From assembly GCA_003116975.1 (NCBI GenBank), contig BGKB01000218.1, forward strand, positions 59,885 to 123,884: a stretch of 64,000 nucleotides of DNA, given 5' to 3'. Position numbers and translations under genes: made by a program. Of this stretch, positions 1 to 8,650 are shown in pieces. This stretch comes from Aurantiochytrium sp. KH105 (lineage: Eukaryota > Sar > Bigyra > Thraustochytrida > Thraustochytriidae). The stretch's first letter is position 1. Every line of letters begins with the position of its first letter. The notes below the pieces were generated by a model. That model was not told the origin of the DNA. It saw nothing but the letters and a program-made list of their open reading frames with translations, and searched no databases.

Positions 1-575
1 GTGAAGTGCAGCGGCGCAAGCTGTTGGCGATACTCCCGGCAAGCGCAAAAGCACGAGAGCTGGGCAGCGATGATAGCGATGTTGAAGTGGGCATCGATTT
101 ATCACTTTTAGGCGAAACAACATCAGCTCCCACGAACGCGCCTAGCTTTGCATCGACATCCGCTCCGACGACGGATCAAGCGCAAATGCCATCGTCGAAC
201 GAAACTTCGATTGATGACGAAGTCTCGGATGACGGAAGTGGATCGGTGAACGTTGATGACGATGAAGATAAAAGTGAGGATGATGCTACGAGCTCAGCCG
301 CCACTGTATCTACGGCGCTTATCGTAGGCGCTTCGGTGTCAGCAGCAGGGGCCGTTCTTATGCTTGTCGCGCTTTTGCGCATGCGCCACAAGAGGTCGCA
401 TGGCGTCCTAGAAGCTATTCCTGTGTCGTTGCATGCGGAAGGACCAGTCAACGCGTATCCGAGCTCTTTATCAAGGGTACGCGGCTTGTTTTCGAGGTCT
501 CGAGCGACGGACAGACACGCCTTCACGGCCAAGGAAGTCGAGGCGGTTGTGATTGAGAGTCCGGTAGACCATTGA
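1..575 (+). CDS. 3' end of an LPMO-like type I membrane protein (first of three tandem paralogues)
   Basis: The frame is open through the left edge of the window, so this is the C-terminal part of a longer gene. What remains is an acidic Ser/Thr/Pro stalk with SAPT-type motifs, then one hydrophobic helix (about residues 102-125 of the visible part, ending LVALLRMRHKR), then a cytoplasmic tail of about 65 residues. The tail ends AKEVEAVVIESPVDH, which matches the tail of the next gene (AKEVEAVVVASPVP) and of the third (AKEIETVVIASPV). This tail and the stalk-helix layout place it in the same family. The Cys-rich block next to the membrane in the two neighbours is not visible here, so it was lost or lies upstream. 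The catalytic-type domain must lie outside the window. No function beyond surface binding or sensing can be claimed. Confidence 0.72.
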   Translation, partial: EVQRRKLLAILPASAKARELGSDDSDVEVGIDLSLLGETTSAPTNAPSFASTSAPTTDQAQMPSSNETSIDDEVSDDGSGSVNVDDDEDKSEDDATSSAATVSTALIVGASVSAAGAVLMLVALLRMRHKRSHGVLEAIPVSLHAEGPVNAYPSSLSRVRGLFSRSRATDRHAFTAKEVEAVVIESPVDH

Positions 576-1122
576 AGAATCATCCTTTGACAGGGCAATA
601 AATTGACAATAATTTTTTTTCTTTTCCTCTTTGCCGCAATGGTTACCTGATCCTCTCTGTGGCGTTTCTCCATTACTCCACGCGACTCTTTGCTTCCTTT
701 CCATTGTCAGCGGCCTGCACCTGGGACCATTTTATCTTCCTCTGTTCCCTCCTTATAGCTAAAAGGACTTTGTGTTGTTTTTGTTTTACAATCACCGCAC
801 CGGACATAGGTAATTGGCCTATACGTGACTTTGAAAGACCTGTGACCGAAACGGTGTGTACCACACGCGCAAAAGACTGGATTTCGGGTTGGAAGCGGCT
901 GCGGCCGCTTGCGAGATTGTGCGAGATTCCGAGATTGTAAGTGGATGAGCGAGCGAGCGAGCGAGCGAGCAAGCAATTCAAGCGCGCAGCCTGGTCCACT
1001 TTTGTATGGGTCCGACGATTCCTCCGAGCAGCGGGGAACTCGCGTATTTTCGCGTGTTGACCCTGGAGGGAGCGGAGTCGGCAAACCAGCATTGAAGGCT
1101 AGGCGAAGGAGAACTGAGGCAG
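576..1122. other. Intergenic spacer between first and second paralogue
   Basis: No supportable gene. It should hold the 3' UTR of the first paralogue and the promoter and 5' UTR of the second. A (GAGC)n microsatellite lies at about 947-970. ORFs here are short and compositionally poor. Confidence 0.6.
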
Positions 1123-2622
1123 ATGCGTCGGCGCCTGCAGCGCGTGCGCGCAGCTGCTAGACTGCTGGGAGTGCTTGCCCTGGCCAGCGCGCATCATGCT
1201 AGCGCAAAGGGATTCATCTCCTTTCCACCCTCGCGCAAGATGATGGTCCTCGAAGCCGGCAACCGGCCGCTGCCCAACAATGCAGGCGGCGCGGAACTCG
1301 AGTTTCACAAGGGCCACGGCCTCTGCGGCGCCCTAGGAAAAGATGCCGACCTCGATGTTAATGCTACAATCTCGCCTAATGCCTTCTTTACCGAAGGAGA
1401 CGTCATTGACGTCGACGTGACACTCGAGTCGCATCGCAAGGGCCACTTTGAGTTTAGGCTGTGCTCGCTTGACGCCAATGACTTCTCACAGGAGTGCTTG
1501 AACGAGCATGTGCTGAAGTTCGACGCTACTTTTACCGCTGCGAGCTACTCTGGACAAATGGAGGACGCCATGCGGTGGTCTCCGGCAGATCTCTTGGAAA
1601 ACGAGGCTTGCAAGAGCGACGACGGCACGCCGTTGGGGTCGTGCTGCAACCATGGAGGGGCGTGTACAGATGGAGCGCATAACAGACACCGCTGGACTGT
1701 GCCGTCGTCTGCGGCGGGTCCGATGTACACGATGCGTCTCGTGCTGCCAAGGGGTGTGAGGTGCGAGCATTGCGTTCTTCAATGGTTCTATCAAACAGGC
1801 GACGGACTTGGTAGCTTTCACGGGTATCCCGAAGGTTTCTGGGACTGCGCCGATATTACCATCGCTCGAAAAGAAGACTTGCCAGACTCGATCGAGGCAG
1901 GACAGATGAAAAGACGCTTAACTTTTGAGGACCAGTTTGCTCGAAGAAGGACCGAAACCGGTTGCTGGTCTGCAGTTGGTGATGACCACACATTTTGCAG
2001 GACATATAAATGCAGACAAAATTACATTAATGATGGGCTCTGCACGACAGATAATCCTTATGATGAGCAAGAAAGCTCTGAAGCCCCAACGGCATCGCCA
2101 ACAGCGGATAGCACTTCGGAAGGGAATGGAAGTGAAGGAGAAAATTCCCAAGGACCAACTTCGCCGCCATTAACGCCAGCGCCGACGATTGAACACAATT
2201 CTACAGAGAATAATGGTGAACAAGAAGAATCGGGGGTACCAACCCCAGCGCCAACGCTTGCTGGAAAAGTCAATGATGAAGATTCTGGTAAAAACAGCGA
2301 TCAAGACGAGGAGGACTTTGAATCAGATGATCGTCAGGACTCGTCAAAATCCATGATTCTCGGGGCGTCGGCTGCAGCAGTTGGGGCTGTAGCAGTTGCT
2401 GCCAGTGTGTTCTATGTGTATCGAAACAAGCACACCCATGTGCGAGAAGCTTTACCGGTTGCAATGCACGCAGTCGATGTCAACGATGACGACGCACCTC
2501 CGAAGAGTGGAGCCTTGGGCAAACTTCGGCGAAGTCTTTTTAGAACACCACGCAGCGATGCACAGAACGTCTTTATGGCCAAAGAGGTCGAAGCTGTTGT
2601 CGTAGCAAGTCCCGTGCCGTGA
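1123..2622 (+). CDS. LPMO-like (chitin-binding type-4/AA15-like) type I membrane protein
   Basis: Protein of 499 residues. Residues 1-28 form an arginine-capped signal peptide ending ASA. The mature protein would start KGFISFPPSRK, the 'G-x-x-x-PPSR' start of lytic polysaccharide monooxygenases. Further family marks are GHGLCG (about 64-69), SHRKGHFEFRLC (103-114, holding the second His of a copper brace) and CEHCVLQWFYQTGD (214-227) followed by WDCADITI. In true LPMOs the residue before that first Gly is the N-terminal His that binds copper; here it is Lys29, so the active site looks incomplete. A Cys block (GCWSAVGDDHTFCR, 280-293) is followed by an acidic PT-rich stalk, a membrane helix at about 411-433 and a tail ending AKEVEAVVVASPV. 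Probable role: binding or sensing of chitin, cellulose or another glycan at the surface. Retained catalysis is unlikely but not excluded. The start is chosen because it gives a proper signal peptide. Confidence 0.78.
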   Translation: MRRRLQRVRAAARLLGVLALASAHHASAKGFISFPPSRKMMVLEAGNRPLPNNAGGAELEFHKGHGLCGALGKDADLDVNATISPNAFFTEGDVIDVDVTLESHRKGHFEFRLCSLDANDFSQECLNEHVLKFDATFTAASYSGQMEDAMRWSPADLLENEACKSDDGTPLGSCCNHGGACTDGAHNRHRWTVPSSAAGPMYTMRLVLPRGVRCEHCVLQWFYQTGDGLGSFHGYPEGFWDCADITIARKEDLPDSIEAGQMKRRLTFEDQFARRRTETGCWSAVGDDHTFCRTYKCRQNYINDGLCTTDNPYDEQESSEAPTASPTADSTSEGNGSEGENSQGPTSPPLTPAPTIEHNSTENNGEQEESGVPTPAPTLAGKVNDEDSGKNSDQDEEDFESDDRQDSSKSMILGASAAAVGAVAVAASVFYVYRNKHTHVREALPVAMHAVDVNDDDAPPKSGALGKLRRSLFRTPRSDAQNVFMAKEVEAVVVASPVP

Positions 2623-3136
2623 GACACTAGGCCTACTATCGTACGTATACCATCATGTTCATAAGCTCAAAATCAATGTTGCAGTTATTATCGGTGGGTG
2701 CCCCTACTTGTCTGTCTGTGTGAATGATTATCGGTCGCGAAAAAATCCGGAGGGAGCGCCTTGGCCGTTCCCTCGCTCGGGGCACAAGCCTCGTGTGTCG
2801 CGCAGGCAAATCCAAGTAAGACAAGCTAGCTGTCTAGCACACGCAGGCTGGCTGATGTGAGTCCATTTTTATCCTTTTTTCTTCTTCTTTTCTAGCTGCG
2901 GTATGGCAACTTTCTTTCGTTTGGCTGCTTTTGCAACTTCCGCTTCCAAGCCACAATGATGCGGCGGCCTTAGCGCAACATTCACGCGCTCGCGCGCTCG
3001 GACGATGGCAGCTACGGCGCAAACAGGAAACGCCCCTGGGCTAGGTCTTCACCGCCGTCGCAGTCGCCGCAGCCGCACGCGGTTCTGCGCACGCGCTGCA
3101 GACGGGCAGCCTGGCAAGCACTCCGCGGGTGAGGAG
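2623..3136. other. Intergenic spacer between second and third paralogue
   Basis: No supportable gene. A nine-base palindrome CTAGGCCTA sits at 2627-2635, just after the preceding stop codon. A frame open from 3005 joins the downstream gene but would put 44 basic residues before the signal peptide, so it is treated as leader. Confidence 0.55.
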
Positions 3137-4774
3137 ATGGCGATGTCGGCGAAGGCAATACGTCCCGTGGGGGCGACGAACTCGAAGACTTTGGCCGTGG
3201 TGGCTGCGCTCGTGCTGAGCGCAGCAGTAGGCGCGCGAGGCGAAGGGTTTTTGCTGTTTCCACCTTCGCGGAATCTTGTATACAATGGCGGCTCGCGAGG
3301 TGAGAACGGAATTGACGACATGGATGCCGGAGGCGCTCAGGCGGAATTCTCAAATGGCCATGGGTTGTGCGGAGACCAAAGTTGGCGACGCGAGATGCAA
3401 TCGCCGAATGAATTCGGCGGCGGATTACCTCTCGTCACGTACGCGGAAAATAGCACGATCGAGATCAATGTGACGATCACCACACACCGTAAGGGCTACT
3501 TTGAGTTCAGGCTCTGCGACCTCGACGACGACGGTCTCGATCTGAACGAAGCTATTACGCAAAGCTGTTTGAACGAATACGTGCTCGAGTTCGACATTGA
3601 GTACACGGAATCAAGCTATAAGGATCAGATGGAAGATGGCCGGACTTCGCCGGCAGATTACAAAGGCAGCGGAGGTCTGTCATCCTCCTCGGAAGCGTAC
3701 AAGTGCAGAAACTTGTACGCTTCCCCAACAGGCAGTTGCTGCAACAATGACGGAGATTGCTCGCAACCGAATAGCAACAAGGAACGCTGGGTTGTACCGC
3801 TTGCTGAGGCTGGGCCAGTTTACACTATGCGATACAGTCTTCCAGAAGGCGTAACCTGCGATCGCTGCGTGCTCCAATGGTACTATCAGACCGGCGACGA
3901 TGAGATTGCATACGATGCTCCGAACGGGCTTGCAACGTTTCTCTACCCCGCAGGAACATGGAATTGCGCTGATATCGCGATCGTTCCAGAGAGCGCAAAT
4001 ATCTCCACTCCTGTCAACGTGAGTAATTTCTACAAGAGTGTCCTCCTTTCGGGGGAGGAAGAATCAATTGAGATTGCTAGCGGACAAGAAAGTTGCCAGT
4101 CCGCAACTGGTGACGATCATGCCTTGTGCAGATTTTACGAGTGCTCACAAGCGCTCATTTCCAATGGCATGTGCGTGATTGTGCAGGTGAATTCAACCGA
4201 AGGGAATGCATCTGGTGATGAAAGCGATTCTGGCGACGGAAGCGATTCTAGCGATGGAGCAGGGACGAAGACGGGCGACGAAGACGCAGATAATGCTGAT
4301 TCGTTCGTTCCCATCATGGCCGGCGCGGTCGGTGGCGGTGTTTTCCTCATCGCGAGTGCGTTGGCACTTGTTTATCGGCGCCGGAAACATGAACGACTTG
4401 AACGCGTGATGGAGGCACTCCCGGAAGCAATGGACCCAGAAGTTGGGGGTCGAGGCTCTGGGTCGAGCGCATCTCGCGGAAAGACGATGAAACGAGGTGG
4501 GGGAGGTCTCTTTAGCAATGGCGGACTTTTTTCCCGTGGCACGAACCGGAAGTCTGTGTATTATGCGAAGGAAATTGAAACCGTGGTGATTGCCAGTCCT
4601 GTTGCCGATTTCTCGCCGGCGGCTTCTGTGCCAACTGCAGCAAGATTTCATACGGGCGCACGAGGCGCATCAAGGCAAGGAGGGGAAAGTTCACGTCGAG
4701 CGCGACAGCAGCAGCAGCAGCAGCAACAACAACGAGAAGAAGAAGAACTTGATGCTGAAGAATTGGAGGAAGAG

Positions 4775-4807
<33 letters not shown>

Positions 4808-4852
4808 CCAGCATCAGGCAAGGAGGAGGATGACGTTGAAAGTATGTTGTAA
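3137..4852 (+). CDS. LPMO-like type I membrane protein with long acidic tail (third paralogue)
   Basis: Protein of 571 residues from the chosen Met at 3137; a second Met at 3143 is equally possible. An upstream in-frame Met at 3005 is rejected because it would bury the signal peptide (hydrophobic core TLAVVAALVLSAAVG). The mature domain begins EGFLLFPPSRN, then GHGLCGD, THRKGYFEFRLCDLD and CDRCVLQWYYQTGD, closing with WNCADIAI. As in its neighbour the first brace His is absent (Glu before the Gly) while the His of THRKGYFEF is kept. A membrane-proximal Cys block (SCQSATGDDHALCRFYEC) matches the second paralogue. After the stalk come one helix (IMAGAVGGGVFLIASALALV), a tail with YYAKEIETVVIASPV, and then an extension unique to this copy ending in polyglutamine and a long polyglutamate run. 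Tandem position and the shared tail show local duplication. Confidence 0.77.
4706..4803 (+). repeat. CAG/CAA tract then GAA/GAG tract inside coding sequence
   Basis: About nine Gln codons (mostly CAG, then CAA) are followed by long Glu runs coded by GAA and GAG, near the 3' end of the third LPMO-like gene. Such tracts are prone to length change, and neither sister gene has them. Confidence 0.85.
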
Positions 4853-5653
4853 TAGAAACTTGTATTTTGCCCACTGTCAAGACCTGCCACTGCGACTTCT
4901 CGTTTCAGGGCCAGTCTCCATTCCCCACCGCAAGCACATGCACATCGTGCTATCATTGTCATTTGTGTCGTCTTCATCAGCGGCTGTGGCAGCGGGCCTC
5001 ATTCTCTCTTCTCCTCCCAAATCCTCGCGCTCGCTGCCGCTTGACGCGTCATGCAGGGTGAGTGATGACGCTCTCCAGAACGCCGATCAACTCGCGGGAT
5101 TCTGGGACTTTCATGATCCCCCTGCTTGACGCGTCCGACCGTTGGTGCAGAGGCGCGGATATACTACTTGTCGCAGAACATCCTTGTTCTGCGTTCGCGC
5201 TGGGCTCATCTGGGTCTCCTTCTTCCGAGCGAGTGGTCGAGAAGCGCGTGCGTGAGCTCGCCGGCGAGCGACTGCGACTGCGACTGCGAATGACTGAAGC
5301 CGCACGCGCTGGACGTCGATGCCGAGGGGCGAACGAACGCACCTTGGGTCGTGGTCGCGCGCCAAGGCGACCTCGAATGACCCGGGAAGAAGCAGCAGTG
5401 CAGGCCGCAGCGAGGGGACGTGCGGTGAGATGACTCATGCTGGCGCCTCGTTGGCACGGTGCACGGTGGAATGACTGGCTGGTGCCCGGAAGAAGAAGCG
5501 CGAGAAAGGGCAGAAACAAACCCCAAAGAGAGAGAGAAAGAAGCAGCAGCGGGCGGCCAGACGACCAACCAGCGGCGGCGGCGACGCGCAGGGCCCGGGC
5601 GAGCGAGCGAGCGAGCGGCGAGCGGCGAGCGAGCGAGGTTCCGCGGCGGCAAG
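4853..5653. promoter_or_regulatory. Spacer and probable promoter/5' UTR of the ABCF gene
   Basis: No supportable gene. The end nearest the ABCF start is purine-rich with a (GAGC)n tract at 5601-5637. An in-frame upstream Met at 5459 would add 65 low-complexity residues and is judged UTR. The chosen start has the context GGCAAGATGG. Confidence 0.5.
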
Positions 5654-7840
5654 ATGGGCAAGAAGGGCAAGTACGCGACGGCGCCCAAGAGCGAGAAGTC
5701 GAAGAAGAAGGCGGAGAAGAAGGCCTCGAAGGGCGCCGATGCCGCCGCCGAAAAGGCCGCCGCTGCCGAGGAGGCGGCCAAGGCGGCGCGACTGGGAAGG
5801 CCCGTGCCGGAGATGTACCCGGACATCATCGCGACCTTCGGCACGAACGAGAAGAAGATCGCAGCGAGCGCCAAGCAGATCCTCGTCGAGAACCTGACCG
5901 TGCTCTACCACGGCTACGAGCTACTCTCCGACACGACGCTGACGCTGAGCTGGGGCAACCGGTACGGCTTGATTGCGCGCAACGGCGAGGGCAAGTCGAC
6001 GCTGCTCCGCGCGCTGGCCAGTGGAATCATCCCGAGGCCCGCCAACATTGATGTGTACACCGTGGAGCGCGGCATGGACAAGACGGACAAGACCGCTCTG
6101 GAGGCGGTGCTCGAGGTGGACCAGGAAAAGCAAGAGCTGGAGACCGAGATTGACCGGCTCACAGACATGATGGGCGACGAGTCTCTCTCGGACGACGAGC
6201 AGAGCGCTCTCAGTGACGAGTTGAGCGACCTGTACGAGCGTCTTGACGAGCTCGGCGCCGATACGGCCGAGGCTCGCGCGGCCTCGATCCTGAACGGTCT
6301 CGGTTTCACCAAGGAGATGCAGGCAAAGAAGACGTCTGACTTTTCCGGTGGCTGGCTGATGCGCATCTCGCTTGCCAAGGCGCTGTACCTGAACCCGAGC
6401 TTTCTCATTCTGGACGAGCCCACGAACCATTTGGACATGGGTGCCGTGGTGTGGCTGGAGCAGTACCTGAAGAAGTTCAACCGTATTTTGCTGATGGTGT
6501 CGCACTCGCAGGACTTTCTCAACGGTGTGTGCTCGAACATGATTTTGCTGCGCGACCGCAAGCTCGAGTACTTTGGCGGCAACTACGATTCGTACGTGCG
6601 GACGCGTTCCGAGAAGGAGGTGCGCCAGCAAAAGGCGTACGAGTCAGAGCAGGCGCAGATTGCGGATATGAAGAACTACATTGCGCGCTTCGGTCACGGT
6701 TCCGCCAAGCTGGCCAAGCAGGCGCAGTCCAAGGAGAAGACGCTGGAGAAGATGATGCGCAGCGGTCTCACGGAAAAGGTCAAGGATGAGAAGCGGCTCA
6801 AGATCAAGTTTTACCCGTGCGGCAAGCTCCCGCCCCCTGTTCTTCAGCTGCAGGAGGTCGGCTTTGCGTACCCGAACTGCGAGCTCTTGTACACTGGCGT
6901 GGATCGCGGTCTGGACTGCGACTCGCGCGTGTGCTTGGTGGGTCCCAACGGCTGCGGCAAGTCGACGCTGTGCAAGCTGCTTATGGGCGACTTGATGCCC
7001 ACCGAAGGCATGGTGCGCCGTCACCACCACCTCAAGATCGCCTCCTACCAGCAGCACACCGTGGACCAGCTCCCGTTTGAGAAGTCGCCGCTCGAGTACA
7101 TGCACGAGGTGTTCCCCAAGGATCTGGTGACTGGCGAGGTGAACTCTGTGGACAAGATCCGCAGTATGGTGGGCCGCTTTGGCATTACGGGTGCTGCGCA
7201 AACGATGAAGATCTCGCAGCTTTCGGATGGCCAGCGCTCGCGTCTGGTGTTTGCGGTGATTGCGGAGCAGCGGCCGAACTTTATCTTCTTCGATGAGCCA
7301 ACCAACAACATTGACATGGAGACGATTGACTCGCTGGCCGACGCCATTAACGAGTTCGAGGGCGGTGTCTGCGTAGTGTCGCATGATATCCGTCTCATCT
7401 CGCAGGTTGCGCAAGAGATTTGGCTCGTCGAGAATGGCCAGGTGATTACCTTTCCGGGCGATATTGCTGACTTTAAGAAGCAGCTCGAGCGCCAGGTGCA
7501 GGAAACCGGCTCGGCCAGCAACACGCCAGTGCTGCAGGGCGACAGCTCGCGCGCCAAAACCACCCCGACTGAGGCGCCCAAGCCAGCCCCGAAGCCTAAG
7601 GCCTCGATTTCTGTGGCCAAGCCTGCGAGCAATAACGCGGCGCCTAAGCCTGCTTCGGAGACTCCGCCGGCGTTTGAGGGCCTGAAGCCGCTCAAGAAGA
7701 AGGACGACGAGGGTGGCTTGCTGCAGCCCTTGGGCGCTGACGAGAAGAAGGCGGCCCTTGCCGCTGCCTCCGCGCCGTCCGAGGAGAAGAAGGCCTCTTC
7801 GCTCGAGGCTCTTCTCAAGGAGCAGGAGAAGGGCCTTTAA
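5654..7840 (+). CDS. ABCF2: ABCF2/ARB1-type twin-ATPase, ribosome biogenesis
   Basis: Protein of 728 residues with two ATP-binding cassettes and no membrane segments, as in ABCF proteins. A Lys/Ala-rich N-terminus (about 1-50) precedes cassette 1: P-loop ARNGEGKST (108-116), signature DFSGGW (about 229-234) and LILDEPTNHLD (about 251-261). The linker with NYIARFGHGSAKLAKQAQS and CGKLPPPV is typical of ABCF2/ARB1 rather than GCN20. Cassette 2 has GPNGCGKST (430-438), QLSDGQRSR, FFDEPTNNID and INEFEGGVCVVSHD. A low-complexity Ala/Pro/Lys tail of about 110 residues follows. In yeast ARB1 acts in 40S and 60S subunit maturation and shuttles between nucleus and cytoplasm; the same role is inferred here. 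Oddities: the first P-loop Gly is Ala in cassette 1, and the usual EPTNHLD of cassette 2 reads EPTNNID. The start at 5654 is supported by its context and by the compositional break. Confidence 0.93.
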   Translation: MGKKGKYATAPKSEKSKKKAEKKASKGADAAAEKAAAAEEAAKAARLGRPVPEMYPDIIATFGTNEKKIAASAKQILVENLTVLYHGYELLSDTTLTLSWGNRYGLIARNGEGKSTLLRALASGIIPRPANIDVYTVERGMDKTDKTALEAVLEVDQEKQELETEIDRLTDMMGDESLSDDEQSALSDELSDLYERLDELGADTAEARAASILNGLGFTKEMQAKKTSDFSGGWLMRISLAKALYLNPSFLILDEPTNHLDMGAVVWLEQYLKKFNRILLMVSHSQDFLNGVCSNMILLRDRKLEYFGGNYDSYVRTRSEKEVRQQKAYESEQAQIADMKNYIARFGHGSAKLAKQAQSKEKTLEKMMRSGLTEKVKDEKRLKIKFYPCGKLPPPVLQLQEVGFAYPNCELLYTGVDRGLDCDSRVCLVGPNGCGKSTLCKLLMGDLMPTEGMVRRHHHLKIASYQQHTVDQLPFEKSPLEYMHEVFPKDLVTGEVNSVDKIRSMVGRFGITGAAQTMKISQLSDGQRSRLVFAVIAEQRPNFIFFDEPTNNIDMETIDSLADAINEFEGGVCVVSHDIRLISQVAQEIWLVENGQVITFPGDIADFKKQLERQVQETGSASNTPVLQGDSSRAKTTPTEAPKPAPKPKASISVAKPASNNAAPKPASETPPAFEGLKPLKKKDDEGGLLQPLGADEKKAALAAASAPSEEKKASSLEALLKEQEKGL

Positions 7841-8650
7841 AGCAAAAGGGAAAGAAACGAAGGGAGAACACCAACAAAAAACCAAAAAACAAAAGCAAGT
7901 CACAGCATTGTGACGACCTGTTTCTGTAGAGGCAACCCGAGCGCGAGTCAAGGTAGCGACGCCTTTTTCTCCTCCTTTCATCATTGAGCACTTTTTCGCC
8001 TTTAGAAGTGTTTGTGCTGGCTTGCCGTAGCGTGAGCCGGTGGCGGCATTGTTGTTGTTGTTGCGCACTGCCTCGCACGGAGTAGGGCGGCTTGCCGTAT
8101 CGTGCGTGTGCGCCACTTTGTTGAATGAATGATCGAGCGAGCGAGCGAGCGAACGAACGAAAGAACGCATGCATGAACTGGGGAGGAGTTATAACCAAAA
8201 ATAAAAGTCAAATCAAAAAGTCAATGATCGAAGTTGAAATGTCCGTCTCTTCTCGGTGCATCAACCAACAAGCTCGTTCTGTAAATGAGTTCCTTCATTT
8301 GTTGTGGTCGGCCGGCCAGCAAGCCAGCCACCATGGCCAGCAAGCTAGATTAATCGTGCGGCAAGTACTAGGCTTACTCTTGTTTTTGTTGTTGTTGCTG
8401 TTGATGCTGTTGTTGTTGCTCGTCCACTCAAGTTCGTTCGTGCGTCCCAAAATTTGTCCCACTCTCTTTGCTCGTTGACAGGCCGACGCCCGGCGCACCA
8501 GGCAGGCAGGCAGGCAGAGGCGGCGCGAGCGAGGAGTACTTGAAGTGGCGCGAGCGACTGCCCGCCTGGAGCCCGCCCGCCTGGCACGGCGCCTCGCTGT
8601 CTCGACCGTGCTCCCGGAGCGGACGAGGAGAGCGCGCGGGGCATTCGACG
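7841..8650. other. Intergenic spacer with several microsatellites
   Basis: No supportable gene. It holds the ABCF 3' UTR, a (GAGC)n/(GAAC)n run at about 8131-8162, a TTG-rich tract at about 8378-8421 and (GGCA)n at about 8503-8517. A frame open from 8468 runs into the next gene but is Arg/Gly/Pro-rich and read as leader. Confidence 0.55.

Noticed and set aside
6644-8170. 508-codon minus frame opposite the ABCF gene
   Set aside because: Antisense shadow of a clearly conserved gene; Arg/Leu/His-rich composition typical of reversed GC-rich codons.
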